64,000 bases of DNA from Gymnogyps californianus (Eukaryota; Chordata; Aves; Accipitriformes; Cathartidae): positions 248,001 through 312,000 of the forward strand of contig NW_026114334.1 in NCBI RefSeq assembly GCF_018139145.2. Direction: 5' to 3'. The position numbers were made by a program, and so were the translations under genes. The notes under the pieces are model-generated. The model saw only the letters and a list, made by a program, of their open reading frames with translations. It made no database searches and was not told the origin of the DNA. Below are positions 23,346 to 33,775 of the stretch, piece by piece (position 1 is the first letter of the stretch; each line of letters begins with the position of its first letter).

Positions 23346-23397
23346 CGGCGCGGGGCCGGCGGCGCGGGCGCTGGCGGGGAGCGTGTGAGGCGGCGGA

Positions 23398-23417
23398 GCA
23401 GCACAGGGTGTCGCTGC
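23398..23417 (+). promoter_or_regulatory. CTCF-like / CSE candidate, exon 3
   Basis: GCAGCACAGGGTGTCGCTGC, about 168 bp before the ATG at 23586, identical to the other copies. Confidence 0.55.
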
Positions 23418-23585
23418 AGGCTCAGAAACGGCGGCGGAGCGGCGAGGCGGCTCCGCGCCGGTGCGGCGGAGAGCCCGGCTGTGAGCGCGGGGGGCGGCGC
23501 GGGGCGGGCAGGAGAGGCGGTGCGTCCGGGCGGCGGCGGGGAGCCGTGCGGGGCCCGGGCGGGTGCGGCGGCGGCGGCGGCAGCG

Positions 23586-24291
23586 ATGGGCGTGTGTTGG
23601 GTGCGGTGGTGCGGGTGCTGTTGCTGCAGGCGGGGTGGGCGTTGGGCGTCGGGCAGGTGCGGTACTCGGTGCCGGAGGAAGCGAAGGCCGGGACGGTGGT
23701 GGGCCGGCTGGCGCAGGACCTGGGCCTGGAGGCGGGCGAGGCGGAGGCTTGGCGGCTGCGGCTGGTGGCGCAGGGCCGGCGGGCGAGCGTGGAGGTGAGC
23801 GGGGCGAGCGGGGCGCTGGTGGTGAGCTCGCGGCTGGACCGGGAGGAGCTGTGCGGGAAGAGCGCGCCGTGCGCCCTGCGGCTGGAGGTGCTGGTGGAGC
23901 GGCCGCTGCGCGTCTTCCACGTGGAGCTGGAGGTCACCGACATCAACGACAACGCCCCGCTCTTCCCCGCCGCCCGGAAAAACCTCAGCATGCGGAATTC
24001 ACCACGCTGCCGGCTCTCGGTTCCCGCTGGAGGGCGCGTCGGATGCAGACATCGGGCCAACGCGCAGCTCTCCTATACACTCAGCCCCAGCGAGCATTTC
24101 AGAGTAGAGAAGAAAACAGTAACTCGCGCAGTAATCCTGTTTCTGGTGCTCGCGAAATCTCTGGACCGCGAGACGATCCTGTGCACCGGTTGTGTTACGG
24201 CGAGTGACGGGGGCCGGCCGTCGCTGACGGGCACGATGGAGCTGGTGATCTCGGTGCTGGACGTGAACGACAACGCGCCCCAGTTCAACCA
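23586..24291 (+). CDS. PCDHA: Protocadherin-alpha variable exon 3, cut off by the gap
   Basis: Covers the signal peptide, EC1 ([27 protein letters not shown]) and EC2 up to [10 protein letters not shown], then runs into Ns. It is marked as the partner of the minus copy at 33776-36244 by the EC2 start (a GGAATTCACCACGCTGCCGG stretch) and by SEHFRVE with NSNSRS, found only in these two. Breaks relative to that partner are a missing G in the TTGGGG run near 23599, bases missing near 23990, 24010 and 24055, and several more at 24105-24200. Error density rises towards the gap, as expected at a contig end. The remaining four ectodomains and the membrane part are not in the assembly. Confidence 0.9.
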
Positions 24292-24791
24292 NNNNNNNNN
24301 NNNNNNNNNNNNNNNNNNNNNNNNNNNNNNNNNNNNNNNNNNNNNNNNNNNNNNNNNNNNNNNNNNNNNNNNNNNNNNNNNNNNNNNNNNNNNNNNNNNN
24401 NNNNNNNNNNNNNNNNNNNNNNNNNNNNNNNNNNNNNNNNNNNNNNNNNNNNNNNNNNNNNNNNNNNNNNNNNNNNNNNNNNNNNNNNNNNNNNNNNNNN
24501 NNNNNNNNNNNNNNNNNNNNNNNNNNNNNNNNNNNNNNNNNNNNNNNNNNNNNNNNNNNNNNNNNNNNNNNNNNNNNNNNNNNNNNNNNNNNNNNNNNNN
24601 NNNNNNNNNNNNNNNNNNNNNNNNNNNNNNNNNNNNNNNNNNNNNNNNNNNNNNNNNNNNNNNNNNNNNNNNNNNNNNNNNNNNNNNNNNNNNNNNNNNN
24701 NNNNNNNNNNNNNNNNNNNNNNNNNNNNNNNNNNNNNNNNNNNNNNNNNNNNNNNNNNNNNNNNNNNNNNNNNNNNNNNNNNNNNNNNNNN
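24292..24791. other. Assembly gap of exactly 500 N
   Basis: The round length marks a scaffolding placeholder of unknown true size. To its left is a + strand exon missing about 1.8 kb. To its right is the upstream tract of a - strand exon that is itself absent. At least several kilobases are therefore missing, and the orientation of the repeats flips here. Confidence 0.97.
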
Positions 24792-25354
24792 TCAGCAGGA
24801 AGAGAGAACGTTGGTGGCATGCTAGTAATCCCCTCTATCATCTCTTCCTTCCTTCCTTCCTTGCTCTTCCTTCTTTCTTTATTCCTTACTTGCTTTCTCC
24901 TTACATACAGTCCTTCCTTTCCTTCTTCCTTTCTCGTTCTTGCCTTCTTTCTTTCTCTTTCATCCTTCTTTTCTCTCTCTGCCTTTTTCTTTTTTGCCTC
25001 GCCCTGCCCTTCCTTGCCCCCTCTTCTCTTCTCTTTCCATACTTGCTCCTTCTTCTCTTTTTCGCCTTTACCAGAATATTTCCAACGTGTCTGCACCACG
25101 TTTGACAAGAAGCACGGGCATGCCCTTTGGCAAGAGCTCGCATTCCTCTTCCCTTCCACCTTCCATCCCTCCGGACAGGGAACAACCTTCCTGCTTTCCT
25201 CCACTCTGTGCAAGACAGACAGACTGCCACCTCTCCTTTCCTTCTGGAAGAAGAAAACACTCTTCACCCTCCAGCACTCTCAAGGACCCAGCAAGTAACA
25301 GAGCAAGGCCCGTTATCGAGACCACCTGAGGAACTTCAACACACATAAGTCTAC
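24792..25354 (-). other. Upstream tract and flank of a minus-strand exon hidden in the gap
   Basis: Pyrimidine-rich on the + strand (24830-25075), then CTTTACCAGAATATTTCCAA and the flank TTTGGCAAGAGCTCGCATTC also found at 37885 and 60685 upstream of exons 4 and 6. By position it should lead, on the minus strand, into another variable exon located in the gap. No coding sequence is present. Confidence 0.7.
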
Positions 25355-25755
25355 GGTCGCATCCAGAGAGTGGTGCTCAACGGCTCAATGTCGCATGGAG
25401 ATCAGTGACGAGTGGTGTCCCTCACGGACCCCTATGGGGACCAGTACTGTTTCATATCTTCAATAACAACATAGACAGTGGGATCGAGCGAACCCTCAGC
25501 AAATTTGCAGGTGACACCATGCTGAGTGGTGCGGTTGACACGCCTGGGGATGGGATGCCATTCAGAGCAACCTGCCCAAGCTTGAGAAGTGGGCCCATGT
25601 GAACGTCATGAGGTTCAACAAGGTCAAGTGCAAGGTCCTGCACGTGGGTCGGGGCAACCCCGGATCAATACAGGCTGGGGCATGAAGGGATTGAGAGCAG
25701 CCCTCCCGAGAAGGACTTGGGGGTACTGGTGGAGGAAAAAGTGGGCAAGAGCCAG
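25355..25755 (+). mobile_element. CR1 LINE, 5' part split by an LTR
   Basis: RT fragment RVVLNGSMS, then [20 protein letters not shown] and [16 protein letters not shown] (FAGD in place of FADD), continuing after the LTR at 26355. It is inserted in exon-flank sequence between the block ending near 25320 and that resuming near 27001. Confidence 0.9.
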
Positions 25756-26354
25756 TGTCCTGGTTTCGGCTGGGACAGAGTTAACTTTCTTTTTAGTAGC
25801 TGGTACAGTGCTGTGTTTTGGATTTAGTGTGAGAATGATGTTGATAACACTCTGATGTTTTAGTTGTTGCTAAGTAGCGCTTATCTTAAGCCAAGGACTT
25901 TTCAGCTTCCTGTGCTCTGCCAGCAAGCAGGTGTGCAAGGAGCTGGGAGGGAGCAGAGCCGGGGCAGCTGACCCGAACTAGCCAAAGGGGTATTCCATAC
26001 CATGGAACGTCATGCCCAGTATATAAACAGGGGGGCTGGCCGGGAGGCGCGGATCGCGGTTCGGGAACTAACTGAGCATCGGTCAGCGGGTGGTGAGCAA
26101 TTGCATTGTGCATCACTGATTTTTTTTTCTTTCCCCCCCCTTCTTTTGTTGCATTCCTTTTCATTACTATTATTATTATATTTCATTATTACTATTGTTA
26201 GTATTATATTTTACTTTAGTTATTAAACTGTTCTTATCTCAACCCACGAGTTTTACTTTTTTTTTCCTTTGCTTTCCTCCTCCTCACCCCACTGGGAGGG
26301 GGAGGGGAAGCGGCTGCGTGGTGCTTAGTTGCTGACTGGGGTTAAACCACGACA
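25756..26354 (+). mobile_element. Solo LTR, avian ERVL-like
   Basis: A 599-bp element with TGTCCTGGTTTCGGCTGGGA at its start and TTAAACCACGACA at its end (TGT...ACA), flanked by the direct repeat GCCAG at 25751-25755 and 26355-26359. The 5-bp duplication fits the ERVL class. A TATA box (TATATAAA) lies at 26020-26027, and an ATTAAA polyadenylation signal at 26222-26227 in an AT-rich part. No internal viral genes are present, so this is a recombined solo LTR. Class assignment rests on target-site length and overall look and is less certain than the element itself. Confidence 0.92.
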
Positions 26355-27000
26355 GCCAGCAATGTGCGCTCACAGCTCAGAAAGCCAACAGTATCCTCAG
26401 CAGCATCAGAAGAAGCGTGGCCAGCAGGCTGAGGGAGGGATTCTGCCCCTCTACTCCGCTCTGGTGAGACCCTACCTGCAGTACTGCATCCAGCTCTGGG
26501 GTCCTCAGCACAGGAAAGACATGCACCTGTTGGAGCGCGTCCAGAGGAGGGCCACAAAAATGATCAGAGGGATGGAACACCTCTCCTAGGAGGAAAGGCT
26601 GAGAGACTTGGGGTTGTTTAGCCTGGAGAAGAGAAGGCTCTGGGGAGACCTCTTTGGGGCCTTTCAATACTTCAAGGGGGCTTCTAAGAAAGATGGGGAC
26701 AGACGTTTTAGCAGGGCCTGTTGCGATACATAAGGGGTAATGGTTTTCAACTACAAGAGGGTAGATTCCACTAGATATAAGGATCAAAGTTTTTATGACG
26801 AGGGTGGTGAAACACTGGAACAGGTTGCCCAGAGAGGTGGTCGATGCCCCATCCCTGGAAACCTTCAAGGTCAGGCTGGACAGGGCTCTGAGCAACCTGG
26901 TCTTCTTGAAGATATCCCTGCTCATTGCAGGGGGGTTGCACTACATGACCTTTAGGGTCCCTTCCAACCAAAACCATTCTATGATTCTGTGATGCTATGA
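26355..27000 (+). mobile_element. CR1 LINE, 3' part after the LTR
   Basis: Continues the CR1 interrupted at 25755: [37 protein letters not shown], then the untranslated end with CATTCTATGATTCTGTGATG before 27000. The CR1 was therefore in place before the LTR inserted. Confidence 0.93.
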
Positions 27001-30000
27001 TATGACCATGAATATCTCTGCTACATCCGAAAAAGAATCCACCACCTTCTGAAAAACAAGACCAAGCCCCCATACTTGGATGTCTCATGAAAGCAGGCTC
27101 CAAACAGTCCAAACAACCCAGGCGAGTCTTCCATTCAGGAACTCAAACCCATCACAGCCCAGCACGACAATCCTCCACGAAGGCCGAAAAAGCACGGGGC
27201 AACCACAGCTCCCGAACACTGCTCTTGTACCTCGATGAAGAGCTATTCTTCCTGACTCATTTTCCACCTGCACAATGAATGGCAGCTCTTGCTTCTCCTT
27301 TCAGGTAGGCATGCACTGCCAGAACAACGCACCAAGAACCTCCGTACCCAGGAACTTCAGTCCCACAAAATACCTCTCACTCATTAGCATCATCCACCCC
27401 TCACACACCCAAACAAAGGCCACAAAGGTAACACCATGGGTTTTTTCATGAGAACATTCCCTGGATTCCCAACACACCCACGCTGAGAAACGCATTGGGG
27501 TCCCTCCTCCATCCGTGCTGCTGCCGCCTGCTCACCCTGTGCCTGGAAGCAGCAGGAAAGGAACAAAAACAGGCAGTGATGCTTTGCTGCTCCAAACCTA
27601 CAGGCATGACAATTCAGGCAACAGTCCGTCGATCCAACATGAAGATACCATGACTAAACAGCAACCAAAGTACAGCTGTCTCTCAAACTCATTCTCTTCA
27701 GATATGAGCAACTTACCTGTAGAATCACTGCTTGCTTCTTCAGGAAAAGCAACATTTTCAGGGGTGGGGAATTGGTTCTAAGGGACATTTTCCCCTAATG
27801 TTATCAGCTCATACTGGTGAAGCTGGACAGAAAAAAAAGACTCTTGTTCTCCAAAAGCCTTGAAATCCCTGGACAGTGCGCAGTGCTCTCTTATGCGCTT
27901 CTATCACGGGGGAAGCAGGAGCAACGCCTGAAAGCTAAGGACATTCTCTCAACATCAGCCTCAGCTCAGGGGACTGGAAAAGCCTCCCCCACACTCATGG
28001 CCAACTGCCTGAAACTCTGCCACCCGACAGCAGCTGCCAAATTTCAGCAGTCTGCATCTCATCCACTTTACTGACACACTGCCAATGTGAGAGAAGAAAA
28101 AACAAAAAAAGATGGAAGTTTTGGTAAGAGGAGAGAAGAAAACCAAAGGATCCCATTCCCCTGTATTGAAACGCAAGGCTTGCCAACTTCTTGAATAGGG
28201 AGAGCACTTCTTCCATTCCCTAGCAAGACTAAGAGCAGAGACATAACCAAGGAGAGGTTCAGAGAAGGCTGGCCAATTTTGATTGACATTTGGAAAAGCT
28301 TCTGTTGGACCAACACCATTCCCCATCAAAAACAAGTGATCAAAGGTGTGTATGGCAGACGTCTTCACATCTGGCAGGAAGAGCACAGAGAACACTGAGG
28401 CGCAAGGATATGCAGTACTTCAGGAGGTCCTGAGAGGATCCCAGGCAAGCAACCCTGTGCACCGGGCGTCTTCCTGAGTTTTCTACTGGAATCCTCTATC
28501 CCAAGCCCTGGGAAATGAGATCTCCAGCTAAGCAGACATTCTCCAGTTCTTCACCAATGACACAGTCCATGACGCATAGCATCTCCATTTCGTCAGGGAA
28601 GACTCTTCCCAACTCAAAGTCACCCTCCCCGTGATCAATGCCCACGCCCTACTCCGTGCCACTCGGAGGATCGCTCCAATAGAGTTCCAAAAGATTCTGT
28701 GGTTAGAGTTGTGACAGCTCTGATCCCAGTCCACACGGATTTTATTCTTTGAGAGAACCACACCAAATGCCGAAGCGCAAGAACACTCACCGTATCAACT
28801 GGGTGGGAGAATTGGTACCACAGAAAACCAGAGCTGGGCTGCTGTGCAGGAGTTGGCCTGTACTTGCGCATGTCTCAGTTAAGCATGACAAGGGGACACA
28901 CCACCTCTACCGAGGCCATCTGTGCAAGTGCACAAGTACAGGGCATCAAGCACACAAAGATTACGCCCACCCCTCATCACATCCGCTTACAAATCCCGCC
29001 TGACGAGGAGCAAGGAACCATCACGGCAACATCAACGGATGGGGAAGCTACTATGGATGCCCACCACTACACAAGGACAGCACGTTGAAGCGCTACCCTC
29101 CCACAACACCTTTCTCAAAACAAGCGGGAAATGGTTCATCAGACAACGTTCACCAGTCTGCCTCTCATCTCCTCTTACCAACACATTGCCTACGGCAATC
29201 GGGCAGCAGCACAAACGACTCTCTCTGGTGGGAGATCTTCATAACCTCAAAGGACACTGTGGGCATTTCAATACCATGTGACTATCTCAAGATCCAGAAG
29301 GCCTCCAACTCCAGACCCTTGCAGCATGGCAAAGGATCCTGCGAAAGAACACTCTGTGCCCATCTTGCCTCAGGCTTTCCTCTAGGCATCCGTCATTCCC
29401 CAGCCTGCAACATGCGTTCTCAAGACAAGCACATCATCTCCCATTCTTGTCTGAAGACATGGCCCATGGTCTTCTCAAGCGTTTCCACTTCCCTCAGACA
29501 AGCTCAAGGTCACCCTTCACATCAGCAGATGCCCAGGCCCTACTCAGTGCCACTGCTACCTTCACCTCCATGAACATGCCACACTTTCCTTTCAGTCTGG
29601 CTTTTGTGGACCCTTCCATCAATGAGAGCACCACAGAAAACCAACACATTGCCAATGTGAGAGAAGAAAAACAAAAGCATGGGAGGTTTTGGTAAGAGGG
29701 AGAAGAAAACCAAAGGATCCCAGTCCACTGCATTGCAACACAAGCTTTGCCAACATCTCGAACAGAGAGGACTTCTTCTCTCTCTAGCAACACTAAGACC
29801 AGAGAAATGACACATGGGAGGTTCAGTGAAGGCTCGCACCATGATCCAAATTTGGAAAAGCTTTTCTTTGACCAACACCGTTCTACATCAAAAACAACTG
29901 ATTAAAAGCGCATATGGCAGCTATCTTCACAAGCAGTAATACCATGGAGAACAACAGTTCTCACAATGCACCTTTACAAATCCTGCCTGAGGAGGACCAA

Positions 30001-31617
30001 TGAACCATCATGGCAATATCAATGCCTGTGGAAGCTGCTACAGATGCCCACCACTACACAAGGACAGCACATTCAAGTGCTACCCTCCCACAACACCTTT
30101 CCCAGAACAACAGGGAAAAGGTTCATCAGACAATATTCAGCTCTAATGGCAATGGCATTGCTTTCATGCTGTGAGAGAACAACCCAACCGTTGAGGAGCA
30201 CAGCACTCTAATGGATGATATCTACTCAGTTGCACAATTTGATATGGGTTTCGGGTTTTTATTTGTTTGTTTCTTTTTTAATCAAACTGAAGGTTTCTGA
30301 GCCTTTTGTACAGTTGTCCCTGCTGATGCAAATATTGAAAGAACACAAAACAGGCCCGTGTGCATCACGCTGCTTTTCTGGCCAGGAACGTAACTCTTCT
30401 TTTTTGTCTCCTTTACCAAAATTCTTTCCAAATGACTACACCACGCTTGACATGAAGCACAGGCACACCCTTTGGTAAGAGCTCGCATTCCTCTTCCCTT
30501 CCACCTTCCATCCCTCCAGACAAGTTACAACTTTCCTGTTTCCTCCAGTCTATGCAAGACACACAGACTGCCCCTCCACCTCCACATCCCTCCCCTTCTC
30601 AAAGAACACCACACTCTTCAGCCTCCACTCCTCACAAGGACCCAGCAAATAACACAGCAAGGCAATCATATGGCAAAGAACACCTCTCTACATCACAACG
30701 AATCCACCACCCTCTGTAACACAACACCAAGCCCCAGCTACTTCCACATCCCTGCAAACAGGCTCCAATGAGTCCAGACAATGCATGGGAGGTTTTCTCT
30801 TTGGCAACTCAAACCCATCACAGCCTGCAATGCCAACCCTCCAGGAAGGCTGAAAAAGCATGGGGCAACCACAGCTCCTGAGCACTCTTCATATACCTTG
30901 ATGAAGAGCTATTCTTCCTGACTCTTTTTCCACCTGCACGCTGAATGGCCAGCTCTTGCTTCTCCTTTCAGGTAGGCATGCTCTGCCAGAACAACGCACC
31001 AAGAACCTTGTTACCCAAGGGATTTAGGCCCCATGCAATACCTCTCCTTCATTAGCATCATCCACCCATCACACACCCAAACAAAAGACATGAAGGAAAC
31101 ACCATGACTCTTTCACTTAGAACATCTCCTTGATGCCCAACACATCCATTCCATCAAATGGATTGGGGTCCCTCCCCATATCTCCTTGCTGCTGCCTGCT
31201 CACACTCTGCCTGGGAGCAGCAGGAAAGGAACGAGAGCAGGCAGCGGTGCTTTGCTGCTCCAAACCTAAAGGCATTATAATCCAGGCAACATTCGGTCAA
31301 TCCAACATAAAGATACCACGACCGAACAGGAACAAAAGTACAGCTGTCTCTCAAACACATCCACTTTAGGTGGCAGCGACTTCCTTCCAGCATCACTGCT
31401 TGCTTCTTCAGAAAAGACACATTTTCAGGGGAGGGGAACTGGTGAAAAAGAACATAGGAAATGAAAAAGAACATATGGAGGGCTGCAAAGCCACTCACTG
31501 CCTCGCAGAATCTTCCCAGATGCGTCAACTTCACCCTGAATGCTTTTGCCTTTTCACAAATCTCAGATGGAAACACCACAGAGCTGCACGTAAGAACGGA
31601 GTTCTTCAGGATTCTGT

Positions 31618-31642
31618 GATTAGAGCTGTGACAGCTCTGACC
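31618..31642. repeat. Recurrent 25-bp palindrome
   Basis: Inverted-orientation copy of the element at 8593-8617 with an intact AGAGCTGTGACAGCTCT core. Confidence 0.8.
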
Positions 31643-32789
31643 CCAGTCCACAGGGGTTTTTTTCTTTCAGAAAAACACACCAAATGCTGAAGCGCAAGCG
31701 GTCTCACGATGTCAACTGGGTGAGAGAATTGCTACGATGGAAAAACAGAGCTGCGTTCCTGTGCAGGGTTTGGTGTGTACATGCACATATCTGAAGAGTT
31801 AATAATGACAAGACGACACACCATCTCCTCCACGGCCACGTCTGCAAGTGCACAAGTAAGGGAAGTCAAGTGCACAAAGATTACACCGACCTCCTCATGT
31901 GCCCTTACAAATCCTGCCTGAGGAGGTTGCCATGATGGCAACACGAATAGCTGGGTTGGCAAGACTGAAGCACTGTCCTCCCACATCTTCTTTCCCAAAA
32001 CACCAGGGAAAATATTCATCACTCTGCATGTCACCCCCTCTTACCAGCACATTGCCTTCGGCAGGCAGGCAGCAGCACAAGGGTCGGCCTCTGGTGCAAG
32101 GTACTCATAACCTCAAAAGACATCGTGGGCGTTTCAGTACCACACACTGTCTCAAGATCCAGAAGCCCTCCAACTCCAGACCCTTGGGAGCCTGTGAAAG
32201 GATCCTGGGCAAGAACACTTCGTGTCCATCTTGCCTCAGGCTTTCCTCTAGGCATCCTCCATTCCCTACTCCGAGACATGCATTCTCAAGACAAGCACAT
32301 CATCTCCCATTGCTGTCTTCTCATGACATGGCCCATGGTCTTCCCAACGATTTTCAGTTCCCTCACACAAGTCCTCCCACTGCTCGAGGTCACCCTTCAC
32401 ATTAGCAATGCCCAAGCCCTACTCAGTGCCACTGCCCATTCACCTCCATGAACATGCCACAGTTTCCTTTCCCACCTCAAGCTTGCAGACCCTTCCCAGC
32501 AATGACACCACCAGAAAAATCACACAGATGGTGTCATATACATGGTGTCGGCAGGCTCTCTGCTCCTGAACCATCATGTTTTGCAATGTTTCAGCTATCT
32601 CAGAAGGAAATGTTGCAGACCTCGGAGCATTACTCTTTCTAAACATGATGTCGGGACACCTCTAATGGCAAGGGCATTGATTTCATGCTGTGACAGAACA
32701 AACCAACCGTTGATGACCACCCCACTCCAATGGATGGTATTGACTGTGTAGGAGAATTTGCTTTGGGTTTTGGTTTTGGTGGGTTTATT

Positions 32790-32804
32790 GGGGGGGGGGG
32801 GGGG
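32790..32804 (+). repeat. Poly-G run of 15
   Basis: Fifteen consecutive G in spacer sequence where other copies (for example 55560-55580) have shorter G groups. Possible quadruplex, or a consensus-length error. Confidence 0.8.
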
Positions 32805-33769
32805 TGTTGTTTTGCTTGTTTGTTTGCTTTTCCGAAAAGAAGATTTCCAGGGCTTCTGTAAGCGTGTGGCTGCTGATGCAAATATTGAAAGAACATCAAA
32901 ACAGGCCAGCATACGTTCACGCCACTTCTCTGGCCACAAACGAGAGACCAAACTGGGGACGCTGGAACTGGAAAAATAAAATGAAAAGTCCCGTTTCTGA
33001 CACCTACCTTGCGTCACACTCCTCTCCCTGAACACTTTATTCTACCAAAGTAGAGTGACAACATACTTGGAAAAACAACAGAGGAAAAGTCCACAAAGCC
33101 TTCCCCACTTTCTTAATGACTCTGGTGGGAGAATGAAAAGGGAGAAATTACTCCACGGGGAGAGAAAACCCTGAAGCCTCAATTGTCACCTCGCATCACG
33201 GCTCTTGCAGGGGACAATCACACAGGAGGAGGACAGACTTTTCCACAAGAAAACTTTCCACATCTCATACCAGCACAATCAGCACTCTGCAACGCGAATA
33301 AGGCACCAAATAGCGCCTGGGGCACTGTCACCATCACAGCCTGCCTGTCTTTGCACTCCTTCAGCAAGCTCGCGTGCAACGCTACACACCCCCAAGCAAG
33401 AGCGTCTCGAAAGCTGATGTCGTGGCACCTCTCATCGCAGTCGGCAGCGATTTTACTCTACGGGAGAACAGCTCACACCCACAGCAGCAAACCTCAGCTG
33501 CCGACGGTAACCGCCGCGGGCTGCGGCCAGTACCGCTAGTTTCCCCCACAGCGAGAGCCGAGGGGCTCCGGCAAGGACGCGGAGGCAGATGCAAAGGTGC
33601 CGTGAACACCCTTGAGCACCCGCCAAGCACCCACCGCCCGCAGGCCCCGCGGGCTGAGCCGCCTCCCACCAGCGCCTGCCCAGGCGGCGGGCCAGAACGA
33701 AGACCGCGAAGAAGGCGGAGGGAGACGAGAAAGAAGGGCGAAGGGGCGAGAGGCCAGAAAGGGAGGGCC

Positions 33770-33775
33770 ACTGAC
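33770..33775 (-). other. Splice donor, exon 4
   Basis: GTCAGT on the minus strand directly after the ACG codon of LLDT. Confidence 0.75.

Larger units (their letters stand above)
27001..33769 (-). other. Long doubled spacer and 3' flank downstream of exon 4
   Basis: Non-coding; read in the minus direction. 33769-32640 is the exon 3' flank, 32640-31000 the first spacer copy (landmark near 32275, palindrome at 31618-31642), and 30950-30400 an upstream flank ending in about 25 bp of pyrimidine tract. From about 30390 comes 3' flank sequence again, then a second, rearranged spacer to 27001 (landmark near 29420, a junction near 29640 joining two spacer blocks, degraded palindrome at 28701-28725). 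The left arm lacks this region because of the gap. No gene seen. Confidence 0.75.

Noticed and set aside
24292..24791. Open frames running through the Ns
   Set aside because: The X residues are placeholder bases. The apparent fusion of exon 3 to the sequence right of the gap has no meaning.
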